A DNA stretch of 64,000 bases. It comes from Pseudomonadales bacterium. GTDB lineage: Bacteria; Pseudomonadota; Gammaproteobacteria; Pseudomonadales; Azotimanducaceae. Of this stretch, positions 63,329 through 64,000 are shown piece by piece. How positions within the stretch are numbered: the stretch's first letter is position 1; every line of letters begins with the position of its first letter. The position numbers and the translations under genes are program-made. The DNA lies in NCBI GenBank assembly GCA_029251375.1, contig JAQXDL010000010.1, forward strand, positions 62,001 through 126,000, read 5' to 3'. The notes beneath the pieces are model-generated. The model made no database searches and was not told where the DNA came from. It saw only the letters and a list, made by a program, of their open reading frames with translations.

Positions 63329-64000
63329 TTGAATTGCACCTTATCACCGCTTTTATTGCCGCTTTGGGTCATAGTCGCGCTCATTGCCACAAGCCAACAC
63401 GCATCTGCGATGAACAAGTGCATTGATCGTAGCGGCAAAACTACCTATCAAGCAGAACCCTGCCCCGCTAATCAAACGTCACGCCCCGTCTCAATACCCA
63501 ATCCGAAGGAATCAGCCCAGAACCTTTATGATGCTCATCGCAATGTTGGCACAACTAACGTAACGATACCTACTGTTGGCCAAGTAGGCGTAATGATGTA
63601 TACCGCCTGGCAACTCAATCAAATATCAGGTACTGCACCAACCATCAGACTTACGAACAAAAACAACAACGATCCAATGAGCATTACCCTTACATTTTTA
63701 CCGAACAAGTCCAGCGATGCACTTACAGAGAAACAACAGATCGAGACAGTCAAAACTATCGCAGCTCAGTATGTCGCAAGTTCAATCGAACAGAAGACAT
63801 CACTACGACGACTAAAAACGGCGATAGGCGATGCCCTGCTGGCTAACTTTAATGATGCAAAATATCAAAATAGCCCGACGCCCAAAGGCGAGTACAGCAG
63901 CGTGACGATCGGCTTGATATCACATAAGAAATTCTCTGTCTCAATCACAATACTAACAAATGGTATTGAGACAAACGGGCACAATGACGCGCTCGATGTT
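63329..64000 (+). CDS. Exported protein with DUF4124-like start, truncated by the window edge
   Basis: The frame runs from TTG at 63329 to the right edge, 224 residues. A signal peptide ends ASA before MNKCIDRSGKTTYQAEPCP, a DUF4124-type motif of two Cys in a small beta-strand hairpin at the start of the mature protein. The rest (TTNVTIPTVGQVGVMMYTAW, then SSIEQKTSLRRLKTAIGDALL) has no recognised family. A weak AAGA site precedes the TTG; ATG at 63410 is a second start but falls after the signal peptide. The 3' end is missing. Confidence 0.7.
   Translation, partial: MNCTLSPLLLPLWVIVALIATSQHASAMNKCIDRSGKTTYQAEPCPANQTSRPVSIPNPKESAQNLYDAHRNVGTTNVTIPTVGQVGVMMYTAWQLNQISGTAPTIRLTNKNNNDPMSITLTFLPNKSSDALTEKQQIETVKTIAAQYVASSIEQKTSLRRLKTAIGDALLANFNDAKYQNSPTPKGEYSSVTIGLISHKKFSVSITILTNGIETNGHNDALDV

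Noticed and set aside
1-64000. CRISPR array, integron, prophage or insertion sequence
   Set aside because: No regularly spaced repeats, integrase, transposase or terminal inverted repeats were seen.

Overview
The window looks like chromosome of a marine, heterotrophic gammaproteobacterium. This is inferred from moderate GC content, a DbpA-type RNA helicase, DUF4124-like and SapC-like proteins, many acyl-CoA enzymes, and several secondary transporters and sulfatases. No rRNA, tRNA, integrase, transposase or CRISPR array was seen. The taxonomic call is inference; there is no marker gene here that fixes the genus.

Layout. 0-3 kb: the 5' part of a phytanoyl-CoA dioxygenase-like gene, then small conserved proteins (DUF1330-like, DUF1294, CPXCG). 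2.8-10 kb: an OafA-like acyltransferase, a spinster-like MFS carrier, a sulfatase remnant, a GPH symporter, and a MATE exporter operon with its own HxlR regulator behind a long palindrome. 10-24 kb: a YghU-type glutathione transferase, phosphomannomutase, an intact sulfatase, an ABC exporter, acyl-CoA thioesterase, enoyl-CoA hydratase and acyl-CoA dehydrogenase, a secreted PHP-type hydrolase and a large FAD/GcvT dehydrogenase. 24-32 kb is accessory in character: small membrane or exported proteins, a 1,120-residue secreted metalloprotease with calcium-binding repeats preceded by a membrane-anchored protein resembling a detached propeptide, and two loci of one small decaying protein family.

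32-46.6 kb: a catabolic block with two enoyl-CoA hydratases, an AhpD-like protein, an epoxide-hydrolase-like enzyme, a second spinster-like MFS carrier, an aldo/keto reductase with iron-sulfur motifs, a three-subunit molybdenum hydroxylase with its own MoaD/ThiS-like protein, dienelactone hydrolase and a cytochrome P450. 46.6-50 kb: an operon of GMC oxidoreductase, gluconate-dehydrogenase-subunit-3-like protein and a LarA-type nickel racemase with its key residues in place. 50-57.5 kb: small proteins, a GST, an SDR, DbpA, a SapC-family pseudogene with two lesions, and a type II glutamine synthetase with a candidate sigma-54 promoter.

57.8-61.3 kb carries the most system-like locus: a soluble Ser/Thr kinase, a TolB-like/TPR protein with a helix-rich N-terminus, and a divergent ECF sigma factor with no visible anti-sigma gene. 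The window ends with an exported SAM hydroxide adenosyltransferase-like protein, a MAPEG protein and the start of a DUF4124-like exported protein. Functions come from motifs and overall family resemblance read by eye; no database search was run.
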